A stretch of 64,000 nt of DNA, from contig NC_088311.1 in NCBI RefSeq assembly GCF_910592395.1, positions 12,588,501 through 12,652,500 on the forward strand. Reading direction: 5' to 3'. The notes under the pieces were generated by a model. It was not told the origin of the DNA. It saw only the letters and a list, made by a program, of their open reading frames with translations, and searched no databases. The position numbers and the translations under genes were made by a program. This DNA comes from Lineus longissimus (Eukaryota > Nemertea > Pilidiophora > Heteronemertea > Lineidae). Of this stretch, positions 10,987 through 22,050 are shown piece by piece. Every line of letters begins with the position of its first letter. Within the stretch, counting starts at the first letter, position 1.

Positions 10987-12540
10987 TACTTAAAATGTTT
11001 GATGGAGTATCTCTTAGTGAAAGTGTAAAACCTGGTGTGATGCTAAAACCTACTTTGAAACAGGATTAAAACTAATAGTAAGTATATTATTACACGAACA
11101 CCAAGCATGATTTTAATCTTGGTCTAATCTGTGGTTTTAGTGTCAGATCTGGTGTTAAAACCTCATCTTAAAACCGACTTTGAAATCATCCAATGGCAAT
11201 GCCTCTTGAGCAATGCCTCTTGAGCCATTGTCTAGCGTCTTTTACCGTGAAGATCTAGTGGAAAGATGGTTTGTTTGGCCGACCCTAGGTTGTACTGGCC
11301 ACAACTGTTGAGGTCAATGCATTTCAGTGTCGCAGATATTTCATTCAAGATTCCGCGAAACTCGATCACGCGAACAGCCGAATGTCAGGTCATCAGTTGT
11401 GATTGGTGTTGCTATGACACTGCCAAGCTCGACAGCCAATGGTAAATCAGAAAGCTGGATTTTTTGGTATCAAGCGCAGGCATTTCTCATGAGTTATGTA
11501 TTATACATATTAGACCAATGACAAGAGCAAAAATTATAGTTGAATTACGTGGCAACAATGTTCCACGGCACGCGGCAACAATGTTCCTCGGCACGTGGCA
11601 ACAATGAACCTATGTTTTTCACCACAAATCGCCAAATTATGTATGTTTCTTCACAGACATCAAGATAAACGGGTCCATAGCGAGCTATATAAACATACAA
11701 CGATCAATAAAATCAACTGATACATCAGAATAATGTCCGATCATTGCATCAACCACAAGGTACAAAATTATAGGAAAATTTTTATTTTGGCGATGTCATC
11801 AACCCTGACTTGCACGAATCACCATCACCTAACTATCTCCATGACGCCACTCCTCGGCGCTAAAAAGGTGTTTTAGATGTGATTTAAGCTGTAGACATTG
11901 TATATTTGATATAAGATGATGAATTCAGCAAAATGGATTATTAGCAATATATTTTGCGATGATATGGCGACCTAGATTCTTGCATTATTTATGTTGATGA
12001 GCAGCCTCTTTCTGGTGAAGGATGACAATAAGGTCATAAGCTGATCAATGAACATCACGTCTATGTCCGACTTGAACAGTCGTGTGGCGAATCTGGCATC
12101 TGCCATTGCCAATTGCCATTTGCCAGGTATTGAACTAACCCATGAAAAAGCTCGAGATCAATGACATACAAAATGGTGGACGCACCAGAAAATGTAAACA
12201 GTGAAATTTCAACATGAAAATTGTCAACAAAAGCACCTTTACTGACTTGATCTTCTCGGGCAAAAGATTTGATACATAATTTAAAACATGGGGATGACGA
12301 AGGTATAGTTGTCATTAAAAATAAAAACAATCTTACGAACCAAAACGCCACTGTAGTCGTTTCAATAATCATGCAGCTTTCAGCCCTTCGATTCAAATTT
12401 TACCACCTTGAAAACTTAGAAGGTGGTCGCACACGAAAATCAATGATGCAATACTCTATAAGAACATGTCGAAGTTATCCTCAACTAGAGAGTTAGTTTT
12501 TTAATGGATAACATGTTCTTACTATGATGTAACTAAAGCC
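10987..12540. other. No gene recognised; short 26-bp repeat at 11550-11607
   Basis: Three copies of a unit like ACGTGGCAACAATGTTCC lie at 11550-11607, and a 17-bp duplication CAATGCCTCTTGAG lies near 11197-11225. Open frames at 12.06-12.5 kb on both strands overlap each other and show no known domain. Confidence 0.45.
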
Positions 12541-14209
12541 ATTGCGGCCATACTGGTCATCCGATGACGCCGAGTTTCGAAAGCAACGTTCCCCTAGTAT
12601 GTACAAATGTACCATCAAAAAATGTAATCAATCTGCTCAATCGTTCTCCGTTAAATTAACGGACACCAAAATCAAGATGGCTGCCATGGCGGCCATACTG
12701 GTCATCCGATGACGCTGAGTTTCGAAAGCAACGTTCCCCCAGTATGTACAAATGTACCATCCAAAAATGTAATCAATCTGCACAATCGTTCTCCGTTAAA
12801 TTAACGGACACCAAAATCAAGATGGCTGCCATGGCGGCCATACTGGTCATCCGATGACGCCGAGCTTCGAAAGCAATGTTCCCCCAGTATGTACAAATGT
12901 ACCATCAAAAAATGTAATCAATCTGCTCAATCGTTCTCCGTTAAATTAACGGACACCAAAATCAAGATGGCTGCCATGGCGGCCATACTGGTCATCCGAT
13001 GCACCGAGTTTCGAAAGCAACGTTCCCCCAGTATGTACAAATGTACCATCAAAAAATGTAATCAATCTGCTCAATCGTTCTCCGTTAAATTAACGGACAC
13101 CAAAATCAAGATGGCTGCCATGGCGGACATACTGGTCATCCGGTGACGCCGAGTTGCGAAAGCAACGTTCCCCCAGTATGTACAAATGTACCATCCAAAA
13201 ATGTAATCAATCTGCTCAATCGTTCTCCGTCAAATTATCGGACACCAAAATCAAGATGGCTGCCATGGCGGACATACTGGTCATCCGATGACGCTGAGTT
13301 TCGAAAGCAACGTTCCCCCAGTATGTACAAATGTACCATCCAAAAATGTAATCAATCTGCTCAATCGTTCTCCGTTAAATTAACGGACACCAAAATTAAG
13401 ATGGCTTCATGGCGGCAATACTGGTCATCCGATGACGCCGAGTTTCGAAAGCAACATTCCCCCAGTATGTACAAATGTACCATCAAAAAATGTAATCAAT
13501 CTGCTCAATCGTTCTCCGTTAAATTAACGGACACCAACATCTAGATGGCTGCCATGGCGGCCATACTGGTCATCCGGTGACGCCGAGTTGCGAAAGCAAC
13601 GTTCCCCCGGTATGTACAAATGTACCATCCAAAAATGTAATCAATCTGCTCAATCGTTCTCCGTTAAATTGACGGACACCAAAATCAAGATAGCTGCCAT
13701 GGCGGCCATACTGGTCATCCGATGACGCCGAGTTTCGAAAGCAACGTTCCCCCAGTATGTACAAATGTACCATCCAAAAATGTAATCAATCTGCTCAATT
13801 GTTCTCCGTTAAATTGACAGACACCAAAATCAAGATGGCTGCCATGGTGGACATACTGGTCATCCGATGACGCCGAGTTTCGAAAGCAACGTTCCCCCAG
13901 TATGTACAAATGTACCATCCAAAAATGTAATCAATCTGCTCAATCGTTCTCCGTTTAATTGACGGACACCATAATCAAGATGGCTGCCATGCCGCCATAC
14001 TGGTCATCCGATGACGCCGAGTTTTGAAAGCAACGTTCCCCCAGTATGTACAAATGTACCATCCAAAAATGTAATCAATCTGCTCAATCGTTCTCCGTTA
14101 AATTAATGGACACCAAAATCAAGATGGCTGCCACGGCGGCCATACTGGTCATCCGATGACGCCGAGTTGCGAAAGCAACGTTCCCCCAGTATGTACAAAT
14201 GTACCATCT
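12541..14209. repeat. 145-bp satellite array, about 11.5 copies
   Basis: A 145-bp unit is repeated head to tail. Each copy contains CATACTGGTCATCCGATGAC, GAAAGCAACGTTCCCCCAG, TATGTACAAATGTACCATC, an AATGTAATCAATCTGCTCAA block and CAAGATGGCTGCCATGGCGG. Copies differ by a few percent. Open frames run across several units because few stops occur in one frame, which is a repeat artefact. A second array of the same satellite is at 23.9-24.7 kb. Similar central arrays are known in pearl/helentron-type elements of bivalves (recalled, not checked). Confidence 0.95.
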
Positions 14210-14730
14210 AACAAGAGGCTCAAGGGCCTGGCGCTCAGCTGGATGACCTAATAACATAGGACTGAGAGTGTAAAGTAGTAAATATCGGTTTTATACTACT
14301 GTTTGAAGGTCAAGAGAACACGTTATACCACTAAAATTTCCAATGCAGAGCTGCCAGCTGGATGAAATATGATTGAACTAATCAGCCATGGTATGTAAAT
14401 ATTACAGGAGGCAACGGAATATATCCCTAGTTCAGTATGTTGTATCGGTAGCTTTACAGAAAAGAAGTGTCAGAGAGGATGAGACTTCTCCATGGACAAC
14501 TGTGGTATGTCCAGGCTGGGTTGTACAGCACAAGGATACAAAATGATGTCTGTAATTGAGAGGTATCCTGATTTAACAGAGGCCAAAATAAATAGAAATG
14601 ACCAGTTTGGGACTAACACCACTGTCTTTTTTTTAATAAGGTAAAGATTACAGGAGTCAACAAAATTAATTTTATTGAGAGAAATTGACCTGTCCTGCAG
14701 GTGGTTGGAATTTACAATACAAAGGGTCAT
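14210..14730. other. Repeat left-end module, otherwise no gene
   Basis: Directly after the satellite, AACAAGAGGCTCAAGGGCCT and then GGCGCTCAGCTG match the left-end module at 2847. The remaining 480 bp show no gene, and BEL1 begins at 14731. Confidence 0.5.
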
Positions 14731-15231
14731 TGTGACGGTCAGAGATTTATGTTAATCATTTAGTATTTCAAATTTGGCGCCCCTTGTTGTTTTCGCGCAG
14801 ACTAATTAGCGATCATGCGCATTTGCCATTTCCGCCCACCGTGGCGCTTACAATTTTAGACACCTTCGAACTTCAATCATGTATTATTACAAAAATAAGA
14901 AAGAGATAAGGCTGGGATAGAGGTAACTAAAAGTAATGATAGTATAGACTCTTTAGGTTGCACTGTTACTGTACAGGGCCTTTTTAATTGACCCAAGACG
15001 AGTGTTTCATTGACACGTTCTTCAGTGCGCGTGGCGTGAGTGAAGTGAGAGTTCATTAATAGACGGCGCCACCGTTAAGGATAATTTAGCTAATGAAACT
15101 AGTGTTCAATTTAGTGAAGTTTCAAAGCTATTCTGAGTCTGTACTAATGTAAAATGACAGCAGCTTAGTACTACTGCTGATAGTCAATGTCTGTCCTCTG
15201 TCCTTGGTAAAAGATGAAGTCACAACTGGTC
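14731..15231 (+). repeat. BEL1 5' LTR
   Basis: Starts TGTGACGGTCAGAG and matches 21550-22050 over 501 bp with about seven substitutions (roughly 98.6% identity). A TGT..ACA-bounded LTR ending at 15224 (GTCACA), followed by a TGG that could begin a primer-binding site, is an alternative end. Confidence 0.85.
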
Positions 15232-15467
15232 CTTTTTAGAAAAGAATGTCACAACCAGTCATTTGTGAGACAAAGTCACAATCTGTCTCCAGTGTCTTTA
15301 CTAATTTAGTGTCGGTATTTTTATCTTTTCAGTTTTTACGTGCTCTATGGTGCCCTTTGTAACGCGAATGTGAACAAAGTTTTAAACGAAAGAAAGTCTT
15401 CATTTCTTATTGACTTAAACTGCCACAGTAAAAACTCTACCCATAGTACGTATAAGCGAAACCAACC

Positions 15468-16406
15468 ATGGCAATGAACATGCTTGATGTCGACGGAGAC
15501 TTGGATCATGGAATCGACATGCTGTTGGCGGCGGCGGAAAGAGACCGAAAGGAAAACGAGGAATTCCTTATGGAAATGGAGAATCGTCGTCTTGTACGTG
15601 ATAGACAATTCACCCCAGGAAGGGAACGGCCAAGACAGCTGTCTCGGGAACATTTGGACTCAGATGACTTGATTACCCTTTCTCCTAACGATAAAGATAC
15701 TAGAGGGGATTCAGGTCTGGCTGATGCCTTACGTATGTTGGCTGAAGTAATCACGAAACAGCACGATGGGCTACCTAAGAAAGAGCCCCAGGTATTCTCT
15801 GGAAATGTCTTTGAGTACCCTGTCTGGAGAAACTCATTTAAGGTCTTGGTGACCGATCGGTATTCCAAAACCGCAGATAGGTGTTATTACCTACGTAAAT
15901 ATACGGATGGAGAGGCCAGAAAATGCATTGAGGGACTGCTGTCGTTGAACTCGGACCATGCCTACCGAAAGGCTTGGGCCATTCTCAATGAAAGGTACGG
16001 GGACAAGATCCGTTTAGCCCGTAGTTTCCAGAAACGCTTGGAAGATTGGCCCAAATGCTACGAACCGAAGGCACTCCAGGATTTTGTTGACTTTCTTGTG
16101 CAGTATGAGGCAACAATGGCTTCTCTACCGGGACTCTCGTCATTCAACGACCCCTGTGCTCAAGAGCCGATCATCGAAAAGCTGTCCAGTTACGTAAAAC
16201 GAGCTTGGGCAAAGGTGGTGGATGACTTCCGTTACAAAGGTGATTGTGATGATGGACCCAAGGACATCTATCCAAGTTTTTCGAGACTGTGCAGTTTTCT
16301 TCAGAAGCAGGCTCGTGTAGCGAATAACCCAGTCATGGAACCTGGTCCCAAGGATAAGAACTCTAACAACAAAGCTTTCCCTCCATCAAAGAACCATGCA
16401 GAGTAA
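15468..16406 (+). pseudogene. BEL1 gag N-terminal region (DUF1759)
   Basis: Encodes a 312-residue Gag piece with a charged, coiled-coil-like N terminus. A DUF1759-type region follows at about residues 105-260 (PQVFSGNVFEYPVWRNSF, then YLRKYTDGEARKCIEGL and ILNERYGDKI). DUF1759 forms the structural Gag core in BEL/Pao elements and packages the RNA. The start at 15468 is the first good ATG after the leader and follows CAACC. The frame ends at NHAE-stop while homology continues in the next frame from 16396, so a frame change separates it from the zinc-knuckle part. Confidence 0.8.
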
Positions 16407-16788
16407 GGCTAATAAAACCTTTACTAAACAGGAGCCAACAACGAAGACTTTAACACTCGCGACAACCACCAAGATGGCGCCAAGTCCGGCGCCACCCGAG
16501 ACTACCAAGGGTGAGCAGAAATATACCCCAAAGTGTCCTAAGTGCTATCAGTCTCACTATCTGGACAGCTGTCCGGTTTTCGAGGCTCTCCCTATCAAGG
16601 ATCGTGTTGAATTTGTGAAATCAGCTGGCCTCTGCCTGGGCTGTTTTCGTCGTGGCCACATGAAACGAGATTGCACGAGGAAACAGAAATGTCGAGTCTG
16701 TAAACGGATGCACCCAACGTTGATGCACGACTACACTTGGAAGCCGCCAGAGACTGTTACAACCCATGCTGTCTCATCTCAGGACTGA
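16396..16788 (+). pseudogene. BEL1 Gag zinc-knuckle segment
   Basis: Contains cysteine/histidine clusters CPKCYQSHYLDSC, CLGCFRRGHMKRDC and CRVCKRMHPTLMH, the nucleocapsid knuckles that bind retroelement RNA. It lies one frame away from the preceding gag piece and overlaps it by 11 bp. It ends at a TGA (16786-16788), after which the same frame continues into the protease piece. Confidence 0.8.
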
Positions 16789-16809
16789 CTAGGCAAAGGT
16801 GTTCATTCA

Positions 16810-17274
16810 TTGATTGTACCTATTGTATGTCATGAATCTCAACCTATGTACAATACTGTTACTTATGCTTTGTTAGATGATCAGTCAAATGCATGTTTTG
16901 TTTCAGAATCTGTGTTAGATAGTATTGGTTGTGCACATGTGGGTAAGGTAACCAGGCTCACTTTGTCTACAATGTTAGGTGAAAAAACGGTTGATTCAAA
17001 ACGAGTTGATGGCCTGGTAGTTAGAGGTTTGCAGGAAAGTATGGAAATAATGCTTCCAACTAGTTTCACTAGAGAAATACCAGCTGATCATAGTTTGATT
17101 CCAAAGGTCAACACTGTAAAAGAATGGCCTCACTTAGTCAAGGTGGCGAGTCAGTTGACACCCTACATGGGAAACATAGATATCGGTCTGTTGATTGGCA
17201 GCAATTGCATGCGTGCGATAAAACCCATAGAAATTGCGCCTGGCGAGCTGGATGATCCCTACGGTGTGCGCTAG
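16810..17274 (+). pseudogene. BEL1 aspartic protease segment
   Basis: YALLDDQSNACFV fits the retropepsin active-site region of BEL/Pao (DUF1758/peptidase A2-like), where D-D/S-Q/G-S replaces the classical DTG. LLIGSNCMRA further on fits the conserved IGxD/N motif. It shares the zinc-knuckle frame, broken only by a TGA at 16786, and stops at 17272-17274 before the reverse transcriptase frame. It would process the polyprotein. Confidence 0.7.
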
Positions 17275-17294
17275 GGTGGGGCGTTGTTGGTGTC

Positions 17295-18218
17295 ATGGGA
17301 AAATCTCAGTGTAGTGGCAATTGTAAAACGAACTGCAGTAGCTGTCAATTGGTTCAGGTTAGTCACTTTGCATTTCAAACACGTGTCAAGGAAGTTAGCC
17401 CGCGTGAAGACGCTAAGATGTTTGAATTCGAATTCAACGAACCGGCATCATGTGCCTTCGAACGGTTGTCATTTAAAGACAACCTGTTCATGAAAATAGT
17501 TACTGAAGGGATACACAAAAGAAGCGACGGTCATTATGAAATGCCTTTGCCTTTGCAAGGCGCCGATGTTAGTGTGCTAAATAACAGATCCATGGCAGAA
17601 AAGCGGGCCATCAGTTTGAAAAGAAAAATGATCAAGGACCCTGGTTATAAGAAGGACTACACAGTCTTTATGGATACCCTGATAGCAAAGGGTCATGCTG
17701 AACCTGTCCCCAAGGAGGAAATCGATGTAAAAAATGGGAAGGTATGGTACATCCCCCACCATGGGGTTTATCACCCACACAAACCGTCAAAAATCCGTGT
17801 GGTCTTTGATTGTTCTGCTGAATTCGCAGGAGAGGTTCTCATTAGGCATTTGTTACAGGGCCCTGACATGACGAACAATCTAGCTGGTGTACTCTGTCGT
17901 TTCCGCAAGGGTCAGATTCCGATAACATGTGACATCGAAGGAATGTTCCATCAAGTCGGCGTAAATGTTGAACATCGCAATCTTCTGCGTTTTCTCTGGT
18001 GGGAAGGAGGCAACCTGAACAATGCTCCAAAGGAATATCGCATGACTGTGCACCTCTTCGGTGCCACAAGCTCACCAGGATGTGCGAACTTTGCCTTAAA
18101 AAGAGCCGCCTCGGATCATGAAGCAGTCTACGGAAAGGAATCGGCCGACTTTGTCCGTAACGATTTCTACGTTGACGATGGATGTTCATCCAAAATGGGA
18201 ATCCCAAAGACACAGTAA
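17295..18218 (+). pseudogene. BEL1 reverse transcriptase segment
   Basis: A 307-residue piece with RT fingers and palm: IPHHGVYHPHKPSKIRVVFD, CDIEGMFHQVGV (catalytic Asp region), LFGATSSPGCANFAL and FYVDDG (YVDD active site near 18166). It copies the element RNA into DNA. Homology leaves this frame just after YVDD and continues in another frame from about 18190, so the palm is split by a frame change. Confidence 0.85.
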
Positions 18219-19461
18219 ACATGATAGAGGGCGCCATAGGAATCTGTAATCAGGGTGGTTTCAGACTGCACAAGGTGATGTCAAGCGACAAGCAAGTCCT
18301 GGCTGCTATTCCACCCTCCGAGCGTGGAAAAGGGATACAGACCCTTGATTTGTGTAGAGACAGCTTGCCAGTGGAACGCACTTTAGGAATATTGTGGTGC
18401 ATTGAGTCTGACACTTTCAATTTCAGGGTGCAGCTGAAGGACAATCCACTAACACGGAGGGGGATCCTTTCTATGTTTCATCTGTGTTTGATCTTTTGGG
18501 TCTTGTATCGCCTTTTATCTTGGTTGGAAAACAAATCTTAAAAGAACTTTGTAAACAAGGTGCAGATTGGGATGAGCCTGTCCCTCAAGATCTCAGAATG
18601 AAGTGGGAAGAATGGTGACATCAACTCCCACACTTGGCAAAATTGAAAATTCCCAGGACGTACACTTCACAGGAACTCAGCAAGGCAAAAACAGTAGAAC
18701 TACACAACTTTTCAGACGCCAGCATGTTGGGATATGGTCAGTGTAGCTATTTGCGTGTGGTCAGTAGTAATGATGAAGTAGAAACCCAATTGGTCATGTC
18801 AAAGTCGCGTGTAACTCCTGCAAAGACTGTGACGATTCCTAGGTTGGAATTGAGTGCTGCAGTGGCTTCTGTAAAAGTTGGTGAATTCCTTGCGCATGAG
18901 CTTAAGATAGAAAACTTGACACAGTTTTACTACAGTGATAGTAATGTTGTTCTGGGATACATTTCAAATGACTCTAAGCGTTTTCACGCCTTCATTGCGA
19001 ATCGAGTTCAGCAAATAAGAGACTTTACAAGCCCAGGACAGTGGAGACATGTTGCCACTGACATCAATCCCGCGGATCTTGCCTCGCGTGGCACCACTGC
19101 TGGAGAGTTGATGGATAGTGCGCTCTGGTGGAAGGGTCCTGACTTCCTTTCTAAGCTAGAACTCCCCTCTGCAGTAGAAACTCAAGTTAAGCTGTCTCCA
19201 TCAGACCCTGAAGTCAAGAGATCCGTGACAGTCCTGCAGACAGATGTAAAGAAGGCACCCAATCCAAACATGATTGACAGATTTGAGTCGTTCTCCAGTT
19301 GGATGTCCCTCAAAAGAGCCATCGCATTGTTGAAGAGACGATGCACAGGGAAAGTAGATGAAGGTCACACCCCGAACAGAGAAGTTAAAAGTAAGGTATT
19401 CAAGAGGCAGAAGCTCAAATCATTCGTCTTGTTCAGGAATGCGCCTTTCCCATTGAGTTGA
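18182..19461 (+). pseudogene. BEL1 RT C-terminal part and RNase H
   Basis: From 18182 the frame gives the RT thumb/connection (RTLGILWCIESDTFNF, KDNPLTRRGILSM). Near 18490-18540 homology moves to a further frame. A TGA at about 18616 interrupts it, then RNase H follows: VELHNFSDASMLGYGQ (first Asp), RVTPAKTVTIPRLEL, FYYSDSNVVLGYI (third Asp) and DINPADLASRG. RNase H removes the RNA strand during reverse transcription. At least two frame changes and one stop mark it as inactive. Confidence 0.8.
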
Positions 19462-20771
19462 AGAAACTAGAGACAGAGGGAAACCAAGGAGTTGGGAAAA
19501 ACAGTCCACTAGCAGCATTGGATCCATTCCTGGATGAAAATGCTATCCTCAGGGTCGGAGGTAGATTGAAGAACTCTTCCATGTCAAAGGATGAGAAGCA
19601 TCCAGTGTTGTTACCCCGTCATGGACACGTGACACACTTGATAGTTGGGCATTATCACAGGATGAATGGACACCCTGGTCGTGGTATAACTCTCAACAGC
19701 ATAAGACAGGCAGGATATTGGATAATGGGGGCAAGATCTGTTGTCACAAGTTACATAATGAAGTGTGTTTCATGTATCAAACTCCGTGGTGCACCGCTTG
19801 CGCAAAGAATGGCTGACTTGCCTGAGGACCGCATGGAGTCAATTGGAGCATTCACATACTCTGGAGTCGATTACTTTGGTCCATTTACTATCAGAGAGAA
19901 ACGCAGCACCCTAAAACGGTGGGGTGTACTTTTCACATGTTTAGCGTCCAGGGCCGTCCATCTTGAGATTGCTAACTCGTTGGATACAGACACATTTCTA
20001 AATGCATACCGCCGGTTTGTATGCCGAAGGGGTTCTGTTAGAAAACTACGATGTGATCGGGGTACGAATTTTGTCGGGGGAAAAAATGAGCTCTCTGTTG
20101 CCTTGGCCGAGATGAACAAAGCAAAGATCACAGAACAATTCTTGAAAGACAATTGTGAATTAGTTGAATTCGACATGAATGTCCCCCACGCCAGCCACAT
20201 GGGGGGAGTTTGGGAAAGGATGATCAGGTCGGTCAGAAGTGTTCTCAATGGTCTCCTCCTTAAAACTGGTCACCAGTTAGATGATGAGCTGTTGCATACT
20301 TTGATGACAGAAGTAGAAGCAATTGTCAACAGCCGGCCGCTTACCTTCATAGATGCAGAGGATCCAAACTCACCACAGCCGCTGGGTCGGAGCCAACTTC
20401 TAACCTTGAAGGCCTAAGTTGTGATGCCACCCCCTGGCCATTTTGTGAGGGAGGATTTGTATTGTCGTCGTCGATGGCGTCGTGTCCAGGCCATGGCCAA
20501 CCAATTTTGGCAACAGTGGAGAACCGATTTTCTTCCGACATTGCAGGAGAGGAAGAAGTGGGTAAACCCCACAAGGAACGTGATGATAAATGACATTGTT
20601 TTGGTGATTGATGAAGACCAAGCTCGATGTGACTGGCCTTTGGGACGTGTGATAGCAACCAGTCCAGGACGAGATGGTCTTGTGAGAAAGGTCAAACTGA
20701 GAGTTGGTAAAGGGACATTCGAGAGACCCATTCATAAATTGGTCTTACTGCTGCGCGGGGAAACTGGTTGA
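19458..20771 (+). pseudogene. BEL1 integrase with C-terminal DUF5641-like domain
   Basis: An H2C2 zinc-binding region (HVTHLIVGHYHRMNGHPG then CVSCIKLRG) is followed by the retroviral integrase core: SGVDYFGPF (first Asp), LRCDRGTNFVGG (second Asp; SDNGTNF is usual) and GGVWERMIRSV (Glu). After NSRPLTF the same frame hits a TAA at 20415-20417, then resumes as PPGHFVREDLYCRRRWRRVQ to GTFERPIHKLVLLL, the C-terminal domain that follows integrase in BEL/Pao. The stop separates the core from this DNA-binding tail. Confidence 0.85.
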
Positions 20772-21549
20772 TGGTGTTCAGAGGTAGACTTGTCCTTGTG
20801 CGCGCAAAGTGATCAGTCCGACCTACTGGTATGATCTTCAATGTTGTCTTTTTGATAGACATTAATAGACTTTGGAGTGGTTATGATTTGCGATTTCTTG
20901 TGCTAGGTAAAACTTGACTCGAGTTATGTGACTTACAGTATATCATGCCTAATTTTAGAGACAATTTAAGCGGCATGTATTCCATGTTTTCAGTATTGCT
21001 TATAGTTTATAAGGGCACGAGTGTTATAAGCTAAGGCATTTAGTTTTATTCATAGTAGAGATGATTGGATATTTTTATTTGTGTTAGGAATGAAGTTCAT
21101 AGATAAGGCTAAATTTTGCCTTGGATTTCGGTTGAGTGATAATACTGGGAGCTGTCATCCAATTTACTTATTTAATGCTCTCAGTGGAGTGTAAAACCAG
21201 TAGGTTGAGGCAATGTGTTAGTAAGGATGTGTAACTGGCTAGAGTTGGAGTAGCTAAATATTTTTATTGTCTAAAAGAGTCAGGTAGTCAAAACTGACCT
21301 GTTATCATGATTTATAGATACTATATTTGTATCCGTTTGTAAGGGTAGCTGCTTCGTGTTTCATAAAGAGAAACTTCCTTTTTGATAATTATGTCTGTAC
21401 ACACATGTACATGTATGTTATTGTAGAGTAAGTTTTTAAAGCTGAACTGAACTATTTTTGTGGAAACTTGCTGTATCATGTCGGTGAAGTTAATGTTTGT
21501 CAGTATGGTAAATTGCTCATTGTAACGTCACAACAATTTAGGTGGGGTG

Positions 21550-22050
21550 TGTGACGGTCAGAGATTTATGTTAATCATTTAGTATTTCAAATTTGGCGCC
21601 CCTTGTTGTTTTCGCGCAGACTAATTAGCGAGCATGCGCATTTGCCATTTCCGCCCACCGTGGCGCTTACAATTTTAGACACCTTCGAACTTCAATCATG
21701 TATTATTACAAAAATAAGAAAGAGATAAGGCTGGGATAGAGGTAACTAAAAGTAATGATAGTATAGACTCTTTAGGTTGCACTGTTACTGTACAGTGCCT
21801 TTTTAATTGGCCCGAGACGAGTGTTTTATTGACACGTTCTTCAGTGCGCGTGGCGTGTGTGAAGCGAGAGTTCATTAATAGACGGCGCCACCGTTAAGGA
21901 TAATTTAGCTAATGAAACTAGTGTTCAATTTAGTGAAGTTTCAAAGCTATTCTGAGTCTGTACTAATGTAAAATGACAGCAGCTTAGTACTACTGCTGAT
22001 AGTCAATGTCTGTCCTCTGTCCTTGGTAAAAGATGAAGTCACAACTGGTC
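21550..22050 (+). repeat. BEL1 3' LTR
   Basis: Matches the 5' LTR with the same length. Differences include GCGAGCATG versus GCGATCATG and ACAGTGCC versus ACAGGGCC. It directly follows the purine-rich tract AGGTGGGGTG. Confidence 0.85.

Larger units (their letters stand above)
14731..22050 (+). mobile_element. BEL/Pao LTR retrotransposon BEL1, decayed coding region
   Basis: Two 501-bp LTRs bound a gag-pol region in canonical order: gag with DUF1759, zinc knuckles, aspartic protease, reverse transcriptase, RNase H, integrase, C-terminal DUF5641-like domain. A purine-rich tract (AGGTGGGGTG) lies right before the 3' LTR. The order with integrase last and the DUF1759/DUF5641 domains are diagnostic of BEL/Pao. 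The coding region has at least three in-frame stops and at least four frame changes, so it cannot make a full polyprotein. No clear target duplication was found, and LTR ends are uncertain by several bases. About 780 bp between the last coding piece and the 3' LTR (20772-21549) is AT-rich noncoding sequence. Confidence 0.9.

Noticed and set aside
10633-11028. 131-codon frame in the 10.2-11.0 kb element
   Set aside because: It crosses the terminal repeat of the element and shows no transposase motif.
12889-13918. Open frames across the 145-bp satellite on both strands
   Set aside because: Repeat units of 145 bp shift frame each copy; the peptides are repeat artefacts.
12541-14209. CRISPR-like array
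   Set aside because: The units are contiguous 145-bp satellites without unique spacers, in a eukaryotic context.
15484-15868. Frames overlapping BEL1 gag on both strands
   Set aside because: They are alternative-frame shadows of the gag sequence, which has clear domain homology.
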